Under the pieces are notes generated by a model that made no database searches, was not told the origin of the DNA, and worked only from the letters and a program-made list of their open reading frames with translations. Source: Chitinophaga ginsengisoli (GTDB taxonomy: Bacteria; Bacteroidota; Bacteroidia; Chitinophagales; Chitinophagaceae). Taken from it: DNA of 64,000 nucleotides. The stretch spans positions 1-64,000 of the forward strand of contig NZ_PYGK01000018.1 of NCBI RefSeq assembly GCF_003014595.1. The letters run 5' to 3'. Shown here one piece after another: positions 17,868 through 26,812 of the stretch. Numbering within the stretch: the stretch's first letter is position 1; every line of letters begins with the position of its first letter. A program made the translations under genes and the position numbers.

Positions 17868-20255
17868 TCACTCTGCCTTCAGACTCTTCACAGGATTCAT
17901 CAACGCCGCCCTCACACTCTGAAAACTCACCGTCAGCAGCGTCACTAGCAGTATCCCCAACCCCGCCACAACAAAAATCCACCACGATATCTCCGACCGG
18001 TACGAATAATGCTGCAACCACCCATGCATAAAAAAGTACGCCATTGGCATGGCAATCAGGAACGCCACCACCACTAATAGCACAAAGTCCTTCGACAGCA
18101 TCGTCCACAGATTAAACACTGACGCCCCCAACACCTTCCGCACACCAATCTCTTTCGTCCGCCGCTCTGCCATAAACGACGCCATACCAAACAAGCCAAG
18201 ACAACTAATAAAGATCGCCAGCAGGGAGAAGAACCCCGTCAGCTTCCCAACCCTCACTTCTGTATCGAATTTCTTCGCATACTCCACGTCAACAAACTTG
18301 TATTCAAACGGCTGTCCAGGGCTATACCGCTTAAACACCGCTTCAATCTTCGCCAGTGCTGTCTGCGCATCGAGCGTCGGGTTAATACGCATAAGTATAA
18401 TACCCAGGTTCCCCCTGCCCATATGAAAGACTGCCGGCCTCACTGGCTGATACGGCGATTCCATGATCATATCTTTAACAACGCCAATGATTGTAAAGGA
18501 CTTGTCCCCCCATTGCAGGATCTCGCCCACAGGATCTTTCAGTCCCATAAACTTCACCGCCGTCTCATTCACCACAAACGCAGAAGAATCCGACACAAAC
18601 TCTCTCGAAAAGTCGCGGCCCGCCTTAAACTGCCAGCCAACAGCTTTCCCGTATCCCGACGTCACCCCAACACTCGGCACATCTACCGTAAGCGTAGGAT
18701 CTTTCCCCTTCCAGGAAATATCCCCATTCGTCTGCCAGACAGTCGTCGTCGGACTGCTTGTTTCTGACATCTCAACAATTGCCCCATTATTTATCAGCTC
18801 ACTACGTACCGCGTCAAAATGGTCATGGATATCCGGTACGGTCAGTTCCATAGTGATCAGCCCCTCGCGGGAGTATCCTACCGGTCGTGTCATAGCATAC
18901 TGCACCTGCCGGAATACAACGATCGTCCCGATGATTAATATTAATGAAACAGTGAACTGCAGCACCACCAAAATCTTCCGCGGCAAAGCAGCATTTCGCC
19001 CCGCACGAAAAGTGCCCTTCAACACTTTAACAGGTTGAAAAGAGGAAAGGTAAAAAGCCGGATAACTACCAGCCACTAGTCCTGTCAGCAGAATTACAAC
19101 GACACCGGTTAACCAGAAGACAGGATTTGTCCAGAGGATAGCGATCTTCTTATCAGCCACATTATTGAAAAAAGGCAGTGTTAATTGTGTGATAGCGATA
19201 CACAACACAAACGCCAGCGCCACTACCAGTAAAGACTCACTGAAGAACTGACCTATCAGTTGCGTGCGCAAAGAGCCTATAGCCTTACGGATTCCTACTT
19301 CCCGCGCACGTTTCTCAGAACGGGCCGTACTGAGGTTCATGAAATTGATACAGGCCAGCAATAGTACAAACACCCCGATAATACTAAACAGCCAGACAAA
19401 CTGTATACGGCCACCCGTATTGACACCATTTTTAAACTCCTCATGCAAATGCCATTTGCTCATCGGATGCAGGAAAACAACCGGTTTAAAACGCTTATCC
19501 TCTTCGCTGAGATGCACAGCTCTTAACTGCGCAATCTTCGCAGAAGCGCTGGCCATATCAACATTGTCTGCCAGTTCCACATATGCCAGGAACGAATTAG
19601 AACCCCAGTTATCTTTATTCATTTTCACCCAGGGTACGTCATTCTCGACATAAACATTCCACGGCGCAATAAAACCCACCTTACTAAAGGTGGAATTATT
19701 TGGCAGGTCTTTGTACACGCCCTTTACGATCAGGTCCGCTTTGTTATCCAGCCGCATGACTTTACCCATAGGATCATCCTTCCCAAAATAAGCAGCCGCC
19801 GTAGAGGCAGATAACAAAATAGAAGAAGGATCTTTCAGCGCATCCTGTGCACCACGTAACATCTCAACATCCATCAGTGCCGGCCCATTAGGCTCCATGA
19901 ATTTCCCGATCTTCCGCAACTTCTTATCACCAACAGAAAGCACCTTATAAAAATCCCAGGAAGCCATCACCACCTGTTTAAAATTACTCCCATACTTCTC
20001 CCGCAACTCATCACCCACAGGAGGAGGCATCGTTTGCCAGGTATCCAGCTGTCCGCCAAAGTCCTGTGTCTGCATCAACTGGGCAATGCGACCATAATTT
20101 TTGTTGTACTTGTCAAAGGAAAGTTCGTCCCAGATCCACAAACCGATCAGCATAGCCACCGCCATGCCGGCAGCCAGTCCGCCAATATTAATAAGGGAAT
20201 ATCCTTTACTTTTCAAAAGATTGCGCCAGGCAATACGGAAATGGTTCCTGATCAT
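17868..20255 (-). CDS. FtsX/MacB-type ABC transporter permease
   Basis: 795 aa from ATG 20255 (MIRNHFRIAWRNLLKSKGYS); a longer reading to 20300 lacks support. Same domain order as the permease at 14383-16803: N-terminal helix, MacB-like periplasmic domain, FtsX unit with FMNLSTARSEKRAREVGIRKAIGS, second periplasmic domain, second FtsX unit with FMAERRTKEIGVRKVLGAS. The two proteins are paralogues but clearly diverged. No ATPase partner is nearby. The gene is enclosed by the two family A repeat copies. Confidence 0.92.
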   Translation of the reverse strand: MIRNHFRIAWRNLLKSKGYSLINIGGLAAGMAVAMLIGLWIWDELSFDKYNKNYGRIAQLMQTQDFGGQLDTWQTMPPPVGDELREKYGSNFKQVVMASWDFYKVLSVGDKKLRKIGKFMEPNGPALMDVEMLRGAQDALKDPSSILLSASTAAAYFGKDDPMGKVMRLDNKADLIVKGVYKDLPNNSTFSKVGFIAPWNVYVENDVPWVKMNKDNWGSNSFLAYVELADNVDMASASAKIAQLRAVHLSEEDKRFKPVVFLHPMSKWHLHEEFKNGVNTGGRIQFVWLFSIIGVFVLLLACINFMNLSTARSEKRAREVGIRKAIGSLRTQLIGQFFSESLLVVALAFVLCIAITQLTLPFFNNVADKKIAILWTNPVFWLTGVVVILLTGLVAGSYPAFYLSSFQPVKVLKGTFRAGRNAALPRKILVVLQFTVSLILIIGTIVVFRQVQYAMTRPVGYSREGLITMELTVPDIHDHFDAVRSELINNGAIVEMSETSSPTTTVWQTNGDISWKGKDPTLTVDVPSVGVTSGYGKAVGWQFKAGRDFSREFVSDSSAFVVNETAVKFMGLKDPVGEILQWGDKSFTIIGVVKDMIMESPYQPVRPAVFHMGRGNLGIILMRINPTLDAQTALAKIEAVFKRYSPGQPFEYKFVDVEYAKKFDTEVRVGKLTGFFSLLAIFISCLGLFGMASFMAERRTKEIGVRKVLGASVFNLWTMLSKDFVLLVVVAFLIAMPMAYFFMHGWLQHYSYRSEISWWIFVVAGLGILLVTLLTVSFQSVRAALMNPVKSLKAE

Positions 20256-20483
20256 AATGGTATGGGTTGTAAGAATCACTGCGCACCGAAAGTATGCCAA
20301 TTAACACCAACCATGACTGTCAAGCACTTACACTATTAAAACTGCAGTATGTTGTCCGCTTTCGTAACACTATAATGTCCATTCCCGGATCATTCTTCAC
20401 TTGTATTTCCCCCTCACTATGATCCCATCCCCTCCCACATACCCACATCTCATCCCACACACATCTCATCTCATCCTACATCT

Positions 20484-20573
20484 CATCCCACATACATCTT
20501 ATCCCACATACATCTCATCCCACATACATCTAATCCCACATACATCTCATCTCACATACATCTCATCTCATCC
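20484..20573. repeat. 16-bp minisatellite (CATCCCACATACATCT)n
   Basis: Five consecutive 16-bp units at 20484-20563 differ at only one or two positions, followed by a partial unit. More degenerate units extend the array left to about 20430. The plus strand from 20401 to 20690 is nearly free of G, a marked strand asymmetry. The array lies between the permease start (20255) and family A copy 2. Confidence 0.8.
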
Positions 20574-20690
20574 TACTCCCCCATCCCCCTTACATCGTGA
20601 TCCCATCTTTCATTGTAATCCCACTTATATTAAGCCGGCTAAATCCAACAAGATCCCCCATCATACGTCCCTCCCTCTCCCCTCTCCAAT

Positions 20691-20869
20691 AATTGGACGA
20701 CACGAACTGCGGACGGTTTGAGGTGGAGATCACTGGCCTAGGTTGTTTGAAGTTGCCGAAGTGCTGCACCAGGGGTTTAATAGCATTCCCAAGCCCAATC
20801 ACCTCAAAAAGCTCCATAGCAGGAAACTTCAAAGAACCCAGCCAGTGGTCCCACCTCAAACCGGATCGC
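20691..20869 (+). repeat. 179-bp palindromic repeat element (family A), copy 2
   Basis: Same length and orientation as copy 1 (17582-17760). The outer arms are nearly identical and the divergence is concentrated in the central ~60 bp. That pattern suggests that the hairpin arms, not a protein, are the conserved part. Confidence 0.8.
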
Positions 20870-20931
20870 GTAAGTCCAATCCCCCACTCACCACCAAACA
20901 ACAAAAACATAGGAATTACAAATTTCATTCA

Positions 20932-20939
20932 TATATTTG
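20932..20939 (+). promoter_or_regulatory. Bacteroidota-type -7 element (TATATTTG)
   Basis: Exact match to TAnnTTTG, 75 bp before the glycosyltransferase gene. No clear -33 box is seen, so this is tentative. Confidence 0.35.
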
Positions 20940-21013
20940 TATCATTATAACTAAAGTATTCAATTATAATCCTATACCAACACCATCTTTATTCATTTAC
21001 AACCTAATTCAAC

Positions 21014-21928
21014 ATGCATATTGCATTTGTAATCGATCTCCTTGCCTTTGAAGGATTGGGTACTACACTCACTTCACTCGTCAGAAACTGCGGTGACACA
21101 GAAAAATTGACGCTTCACTTTCTCTGTTCAGACGTAACTCCTAAGCATAAAAATAACATCCTCCGACTGCTGGAGGAAGAAGCATACCGCGGCAACACGG
21201 AATTTCATGACTTCGATGCACCGAAAACATTTGGTCATCTGATCTCCCTGCATGGCAACTGGACCACATACGGCAAGTTCCTTATCCCTGATGTGGTTAA
21301 AGCCGAATACGTCCTCTATCTTGACACCGATCTGCTCATCCTGACCGACGTGTTGAAGCTGCAGGACATCCGCTTCAATGACCACTTCCTGGCAGCAGCG
21401 CCAAGAGGACCATTCAAAAATGCACTGGAAAGAAAGTTCCTGGTCGATAAATTAGGCCTCGACGGAGAAGCAAGATGTTTTAACGCAGGCGTACTGCTGC
21501 TGAACCTGAAAGTGTGGAGAGAAAAGAATATTCACGCAGAAGTAGAGCGCATCTGTAAAGAACATCCGATGGAATTCCAGTCAGCCGATCAGACAGTGCT
21601 GAACGCTATTTGTGCAGGTACTTTCCATCACCTGGACGGCCGCTTTAACAATATCTGGACACCAGAACAACAACCCGCTACTGAAACAAGTAACGTCATC
21701 TTCCACTTTGCGGGATCTCCTAAACCATGGGATTTCTTCGGCAAAGTAGTTCACTCCGGATACACCATCTGGACAGACTATGATACCAACTTCTGGGATG
21801 CCCAATATAAAAAGCTCACAGGGGCGAAATTACACCGCACCTGGAAGATCAGAAGATCACTGGCAAAACATTACCTGAAAAGATTCCGCAGCGCAAAAGC
21901 ACCAGCTGTTGCGACTGCAGCGAAATAA
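21014..21928 (+). CDS. Glycosyltransferase family 8 protein
   Basis: 304 aa, cytoplasmic (no signal). The N-terminal MHIAFVIDLLAFEGLGTTLTSL strand and the DxD motif in EYVLYLDTDLLIL (about residue 100-107) bind the nucleotide-sugar and Mn2+. Later FNAGVLLLNLKVWRE and the HFAGSPKPW segment are standard GT8 motifs. GT8 enzymes transfer glucose or galactose to lipopolysaccharide or other acceptors; the acceptor here is unknown. Single-gene unit with its own strong terminator. Confidence 0.92.
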   Translation: MHIAFVIDLLAFEGLGTTLTSLVRNCGDTEKLTLHFLCSDVTPKHKNNILRLLEEEAYRGNTEFHDFDAPKTFGHLISLHGNWTTYGKFLIPDVVKAEYVLYLDTDLLILTDVLKLQDIRFNDHFLAAAPRGPFKNALERKFLVDKLGLDGEARCFNAGVLLLNLKVWREKNIHAEVERICKEHPMEFQSADQTVLNAICAGTFHHLDGRFNNIWTPEQQPATETSNVIFHFAGSPKPWDFFGKVVHSGYTIWTDYDTNFWDAQYKKLTGAKLHRTWKIRRSLAKHYLKRFRSAKAPAVATAAK

Positions 21929-21934
21929 TTGCCT

Positions 21935-21984
21935 ATAAAGAGAGAAGCCTGATACTTATTCAAGTATCAGGCTTCTCTCTTTAT
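21935..21984 (+). terminator. Very strong hairpin terminator after the GT8 gene
   Basis: Perfect 23-bp stem (arms 21935-21957 and 21962-21984; left arm begins ATAAAGAGAGAAGCC) with a 4-nt loop. The A/T ends of the stem make it usable in both directions. Confidence 0.75.
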
Positions 21985-22210
21985 GCCGTATTATACAATC
22001 ATCTCTTTTTGCTACTCTGCTGATCCGGGCATATCGATCACTTTCGATTTTATCTATTATCTTCGCGCCATAACACGGCTCCTGAAGTTTGAAAACCTGT
22101 AGCTGTTGATCCATTACAAAATATCCTTTAGAAAACCATTTTACTGTACAACACCCATCTGTTGTACCTATTGAAAGACCATGCAATCCAATTCCCTTAA
22201 ATAAAACCAT

Positions 22211-25200
22211 ATGAACAGCACCCGTGCCTTCTCGGCTCACAACGGGACACGCAGGAGTATGACACTTCTCTTCGCGCTTGTCCTCTCCATTATCATGACT
22301 GGTATGATGGGTACACCCGCTTTCTCCCAGAACTGGAGATTGGCCCAACCCTCGTACCCAACTACCGATGCTTTTGTCATCACCTACTCCGTTGCCGATT
22401 ACGGCGCTACCGGTGATGGTGTAACCGATGTCACCAGCATCTTCCAGGACCGCCTCAATGCCTTAGGCACTTTAGGTGGCGGTACTTTGTATGTGCCTGC
22501 CGGCAAATACGTTATCCGTGGTACACTGCTCATTCCGAAAGGTATTACCCTCCGCGGCGAATGGCAGAAACCTACGAAAGGTCAGCCCATCAACGGCACC
22601 ATCCTGATGGCTTATGCCGGCCGTGGCGACGAAAATGCAACGCCTTTCATCACCATGCAGACCTCCGCCGCGGTACGCGACCTGGCCATCTGGTACCCCG
22701 AACAGCTACCGGATAACATTACGCCCTATCCGCCAGCTATCATATTCGGAGCGCCTAACTATTTCGGTAATGAATTCTGTAACGCGAAGAACCTTACTTT
22801 CGTTAATGCCTACACGGGTATTCTCTTCTCAAGAACAAACGGCGGTACCTGTCCTGTTATCAATGGCATTTACGGTACACCCTTATCAAGAGGTGTAGAG
22901 ATAGACAATATCGTTGACGTAGGAAGGATTGAGAACATTAATCTCTCTCCCGCTTACTGGGCGGGCTCCGGTTTACCGAATGCACCTGCCGCCGGCGGTG
23001 GTTACGCTAACTGGATCTATCAGAATGGTACCGGTATCGTGATGCGCAGGAACGACTGGTCATACACCGCATTCGTGGATATCGAAGGGTATGCTATCGG
23101 CTTCCATGCCACGACTTCTATCCCAAGTGCACCAGCTATCCCGAACGGACAGAACTACGCCATGACCTTCACCAACTGTAAAACAGGGATATATGCAGAA
23201 GTAGTCAGCAATGTAGGTATCATGTTTGCACGTTGTACCACCGTCAACTGTGCTACCGGTCTGGCTATTGGCGGTGGTGCTTCCACCAACGGCGCTTTAC
23301 AGCTGCATACCTGTACTTTCGGCGGATCTATTGACGCCATTACGGCCGATCCTACCTGTGTAGCCAGGATCATGCTGCAACAGTGTACCATTACCGGTGG
23401 TAATGTAAACGTCGGTGGTGGCACCTTCGCAGCATCTGACTGCGACTTCAATAACAAAGCGCCGCAGATAGTACTAGGCGCTAATGCAAGAGGTATCATC
23501 ACCGGCAACCGTTTCAAAAATGGCGTGAACATCGAGAACAACTCGCTCTATACTAACGCCATCGACCATACGCCACTGACACTGAAGAAACTACCTCCTT
23601 TCCCGACCATCACACAACCTACCCACAAGCCATCCCGCCAGGTATTGTACCTCGCTACAGCAGCGCCTTTCAATGCCAAACCCGATGGCGTAACAGATAA
23701 CACCACCGCTATCCAGAATGCGCTGACCAAAGCCAGTACCGACGGTGGCGGTATCGTGTTCCTGCCTCCCGGAAAATATAAAGTGACCGGTCACCTGACA
23801 GTACCTACCAATGTAGAACTCAAAGGAGCGGCCGACAACAGCACCACTCCAACAGGCCCCGGCGCAGTACTGGAACCTTATGCGGATAAAGGCAATCCTA
23901 ACGGCACACCTTTTATCAAGTTGTCTGCCGGTAGCGGTCTGCAGGGTATCACTATCAACTACCCTGAGCAACTGGCGTCACTGGTCCCTAATTTCCCTGC
24001 ATACCCTTACACCATACAGGTGACAGGTAGCGATGTCTATATTATCAACGTAGGCCTCCGCGCGGTATACAACGGTATAGATATGTTCACTTACCAATGT
24101 AACAATCACTACGTTGACTGGCTCACCGGGCATGTATTCCATAATGCGATTAAAGTAGGCGGTGGTACCAGCGGCGGACAAATCTCCAACACCCAATTCA
24201 ATACCATCGCATACGCAGCAGGTGCGGAATCAAAATTCGGCAGCTGGCCCAACTCGCCACAAGGAGATAACGCTGCCATCTATTCTTATCAGCTGAACAA
24301 CATGGATTTCATCATCCTGGGTAACGCACAAAACGAGATCCTGTACAACGACTTCGTATATGGTGCTCACCATGGACTGATCCTCGCCAATGAAGGCAGC
24401 GGCGCTTCAGGCATCAGTATGGGCCTCGGATTGGATGGCACTAAGAACGCGATCAGCTTTGAGAAACTGGGCGCCGGTGGATTTGATTTCATCAACAGCC
24501 AGATCGTAGCCCTGAACAACAACCAGGACACCTCTACCAGCTATCTCAATACGACCGGCAGCTTCAATGGTCAGATCAACCTGTACAACTCCGACTACTG
24601 GGGTAATCCTGCCAGATCTGTTGTATCTGACAATGGCGCTATCAATATGCAGACCGCCAACTTTGCAGAACCAGGTTTCCAGAACTGGGGCCTCATCCGC
24701 AATGGTTCGCTGAACATACACAACTCCACCATCTGGCCCGTAGGTACTTTGCTGAACGCCGGTGCTGAACCGAAGTTCTCCGCACATTCCTCCATCGTCG
24801 ACAGCGCCAATATCGACGCATATAAAGCCACCCTATGGAAAAACAACCTGGGTAATATATGGGGCGTTTCCGTAGCTGGCGCGATGGATAGACAAGGCTG
24901 GACAGCCTCCGCCTCTGTCAATACCAACAACGCTAAGAATGCACTCGACAGCAACACCGTTACCCGCTGGGATACCCAGGGTAGCCAGGTGAACGGACAA
25001 ACCTTCACCGTCGATATGAAAACTGTCAATACCATCAACAGGATTGTCCTGGATGCCACCGACAGTCCTTCTGATTCGCCTGCCGGTTATAGCGCTTACA
25101 TCTCCAACGATGGTACCAACTGGGGCAGCCCTATCGCATCAGGTACCGGCCCGCAGGGTATGACACTCATCACCTTCCCGGAAAAAGTAGGTCGCTATAT

Positions 25201-26302
25201 CCGCATCGTACAGACAGGCGCCAAGGGTAACTACTGGTCTATCCACGAATTCTATGTATTCGGCAGAGTGAACGTGGCCAGTGTAAGCGTAACACCGTCC
25301 TCAGGAAGTCTCAACATCGGCAGCACCCAAAAATTAACAGCTACCATCCTCCCTGCCAATGCTACCAACAAAGCAAAGAACTGGACTTCCTCCAACCCAG
25401 CCATCGCTACTGTTGATACCAGTGGTAAAGTAACCACCATCGCACCGGGCATCGTTACCATCACCGTCACTACCGTAGATGGCAATAAAACGGCCAGCTG
25501 CATCGACACGGTAAAAGCATCTAACAACGCCTATGGCGGCACACCTGCTGCCATCCCTGGCAAAATCGAAGCAGAGAACTTCGACAACGGCGGACAAGGC
25601 CTCGCTTACTCAGACGCTGATCCCACAAACAGTGGCGGCTTATACAGATCAGAAGGCGTTGACGTAGAAGCCTGCAGCGACGGCGGCTATGACGTAGGTT
25701 ATATCGCTGCCGGTGAATGGCTGAACTACACAGTGAACATCACCACACCCGGTACCTACACCTTGCAGACCCGCATCGCTTCCCCTTACGGCAGCAGGCG
25801 TTTGCATGTAGAACTGGACGGCGTAAACATCTCAGGTACGATCAACGTTCCCAACACAAATGGCTGGCAGACCTTCCAGACATTAACGGCCACCACACCC
25901 GCCCTCACCACCGGTATTAAAACACTGCGCATCGTGATGGAAACAGACGGCTTCAACCTTGACTACCTGACACTGACCCGTACCGGCACCGCAAGTACCA
26001 CCAAACTGGCTGACAACACCGCTGACGCTGATATCATCGCTTACCCCAACCCGGTAACCGGCAATCAGCTAAACCTTCAACTGATCAACCACACAGCTGG
26101 CAAATACCATGTCATCCTGTTCAACTCACTAAACCAGCCAGTATTCACCACAGCCATCAACGTGAGCAACGTAAGCAATGTGAGCAAAACAACCAGCACC
26201 TACCCACTGTCATTGCAGCACACATTGCCAGCAGGCTATTACATGTTGGAAGTGATCGATCAGAAAGGCAATCGTGAAGTAAAGAAGATCATCGTTCAAT
26301 AA
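22211..26302 (+). CDS. Giant secreted pectate-lyase-fold protein with CBM32, Ig-like, CBM6 and sorting domains
   Basis: 1,363 aa, signal peptide ending near AFSQ (~43). Two Pectate_lyase_3/GH55-type beta-helix starts: VADYGATGDGVTDVTSIFQD (~58) and APFNAKPDGVTDNTTAIQNA (~485), each followed by GGG(T/I)(L/V)(Y/F)xPxGKY. Then an F5/8-type discoidin (CBM32, ~890-1010), a Big_2-type Ig repeat (VSVTPSSGSLNIGSTQKLTA, ~1020), a CBM6 (IEAENFDNGGQGLAYSD, ~1118-1230) and a C-terminal secretion-sorting tail (~1290-1363, ending GNREVKKIIVQ). Likely a type IX-secreted polysaccharide-binding or -degrading enzyme. Catalytic residues not assignable by eye. Confidence 0.88.
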   Translation: MNSTRAFSAHNGTRRSMTLLFALVLSIIMTGMMGTPAFSQNWRLAQPSYPTTDAFVITYSVADYGATGDGVTDVTSIFQDRLNALGTLGGGTLYVPAGKYVIRGTLLIPKGITLRGEWQKPTKGQPINGTILMAYAGRGDENATPFITMQTSAAVRDLAIWYPEQLPDNITPYPPAIIFGAPNYFGNEFCNAKNLTFVNAYTGILFSRTNGGTCPVINGIYGTPLSRGVEIDNIVDVGRIENINLSPAYWAGSGLPNAPAAGGGYANWIYQNGTGIVMRRNDWSYTAFVDIEGYAIGFHATTSIPSAPAIPNGQNYAMTFTNCKTGIYAEVVSNVGIMFARCTTVNCATGLAIGGGASTNGALQLHTCTFGGSIDAITADPTCVARIMLQQCTITGGNVNVGGGTFAASDCDFNNKAPQIVLGANARGIITGNRFKNGVNIENNSLYTNAIDHTPLTLKKLPPFPTITQPTHKPSRQVLYLATAAPFNAKPDGVTDNTTAIQNALTKASTDGGGIVFLPPGKYKVTGHLTVPTNVELKGAADNSTTPTGPGAVLEPYADKGNPNGTPFIKLSAGSGLQGITINYPEQLASLVPNFPAYPYTIQVTGSDVYIINVGLRAVYNGIDMFTYQCNNHYVDWLTGHVFHNAIKVGGGTSGGQISNTQFNTIAYAAGAESKFGSWPNSPQGDNAAIYSYQLNNMDFIILGNAQNEILYNDFVYGAHHGLILANEGSGASGISMGLGLDGTKNAISFEKLGAGGFDFINSQIVALNNNQDTSTSYLNTTGSFNGQINLYNSDYWGNPARSVVSDNGAINMQTANFAEPGFQNWGLIRNGSLNIHNSTIWPVGTLLNAGAEPKFSAHSSIVDSANIDAYKATLWKNNLGNIWGVSVAGAMDRQGWTASASVNTNNAKNALDSNTVTRWDTQGSQVNGQTFTVDMKTVNTINRIVLDATDSPSDSPAGYSAYISNDGTNWGSPIASGTGPQGMTLITFPEKVGRYIRIVQTGAKGNYWSIHEFYVFGRVNVASVSVTPSSGSLNIGSTQKLTATILPANATNKAKNWTSSNPAIATVDTSGKVTTIAPGIVTITVTTVDGNKTASCIDTVKASNNAYGGTPAAIPGKIEAENFDNGGQGLAYSDADPTNSGGLYRSEGVDVEACSDGGYDVGYIAAGEWLNYTVNITTPGTYTLQTRIASPYGSRRLHVELDGVNISGTINVPNTNGWQTFQTLTATTPALTTGIKTLRIVMETDGFNLDYLTLTRTGTASTTKLADNTADADIIAYPNPVTGNQLNLQLINHTAGKYHVILFNSLNQPVFTTAINVSNVSNVSKTTSTYPLSLQHTLPAGYYMLEVIDQKGNREVKKIIVQ

Positions 26303-26354
26303 ACTTTTTTGTACCGCGACGAAGCAGTCCGTTTCCGTCAGCGGTTACGAATGC

Positions 26355-26391
26355 AATCCCCCGGGGCTAAACACAATTACCCCGGGGGATT
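26355..26391 (+). terminator. GC-rich hairpin terminator after the giant secreted protein
   Basis: Perfect 12-bp stem AATCCCCCGGGG (26355-26366) with CCCCGGGGGATT (26380-26391), 13-nt loop. Further GC-rich palindromic pieces follow up to the REP copy at 26517. Confidence 0.55.
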
Positions 26392-26516
26392 ACCATTATA
26401 AACAAACACGCGTGGCCCTAAATACGGGGGGAATCACAACACAAACGCGCGTGATTCCGAATCCCGGGAGGAATTGCCATCGTAAAATAGATTTGTGTGT
26501 TCCCGGGTTGCCGGTT

Positions 26517-26556
26517 CCCGGGGTTTAAAACCCCGGGCTACAAACAACAAGGCTCC
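26517..26556 (-). repeat. REP-like GC-rich palindrome, copy 3 of 3 (inverted)
   Basis: Reads CCCGGGGTTTAAAACCCCGGG followed by CTACAAACAACAAGG, the reverse complement of copies at 95 and 4305. A small inverted repeat GGCTCCTAAAGGAGCC follows at 26551-26566. Confidence 0.7.
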
Positions 26557-26651
26557 TAAAGGAGCCTATCGATGTTTTGTTTCCCGGTTTATTGTTGTTG
26601 GATTTTTACCGCTAATCAGGAGAACACATCACCCACAGGAGCGACAGCTTT

Positions 26652-26807
26652 AGTAGCACCGGTTTCAGATGGGAATGGCGGGCCTTCGGCTCTCCGGTGA
26701 CACGACCGGTGTTGCCCAATAGAGATCCAGCCCCCATTCGCTTGACAATGCCAAATCGACATCCAGAGAGGCGCCGACCGCCATCCCATACTGAAACCGA
26801 AGCTACT
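26652..26807 (+). repeat. ~156-bp palindromic repeat element (family B), copy 1
   Basis: Copy 2 is at 38541-38697 in the same orientation. Terminal inverted arms of about 45 bp: left AGTAGCACCGGTTTCAG..GGGAATGGCGG, right CCGCCATCCCATACTGAAAC..GCTACT. It abuts the stop codon of the GH32 gene at 26813. MITE-like or REP-like, without coding content. Confidence 0.8.
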
Positions 26808-26812
26808 AAGCG

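Noticed and set aside
17584..17922. 112-aa plus-strand frame and the mirrored 85-aa minus frame in family A copy 1
   Set aside because: They arise from the palindromic repeat, whose arms and not codons are conserved; the copies differ freely in the middle.
20590..20928. 112-aa minus-strand frame in family A copy 2
   Set aside because: Same reason as copy 1; similarity to the other frame comes from the repeat.
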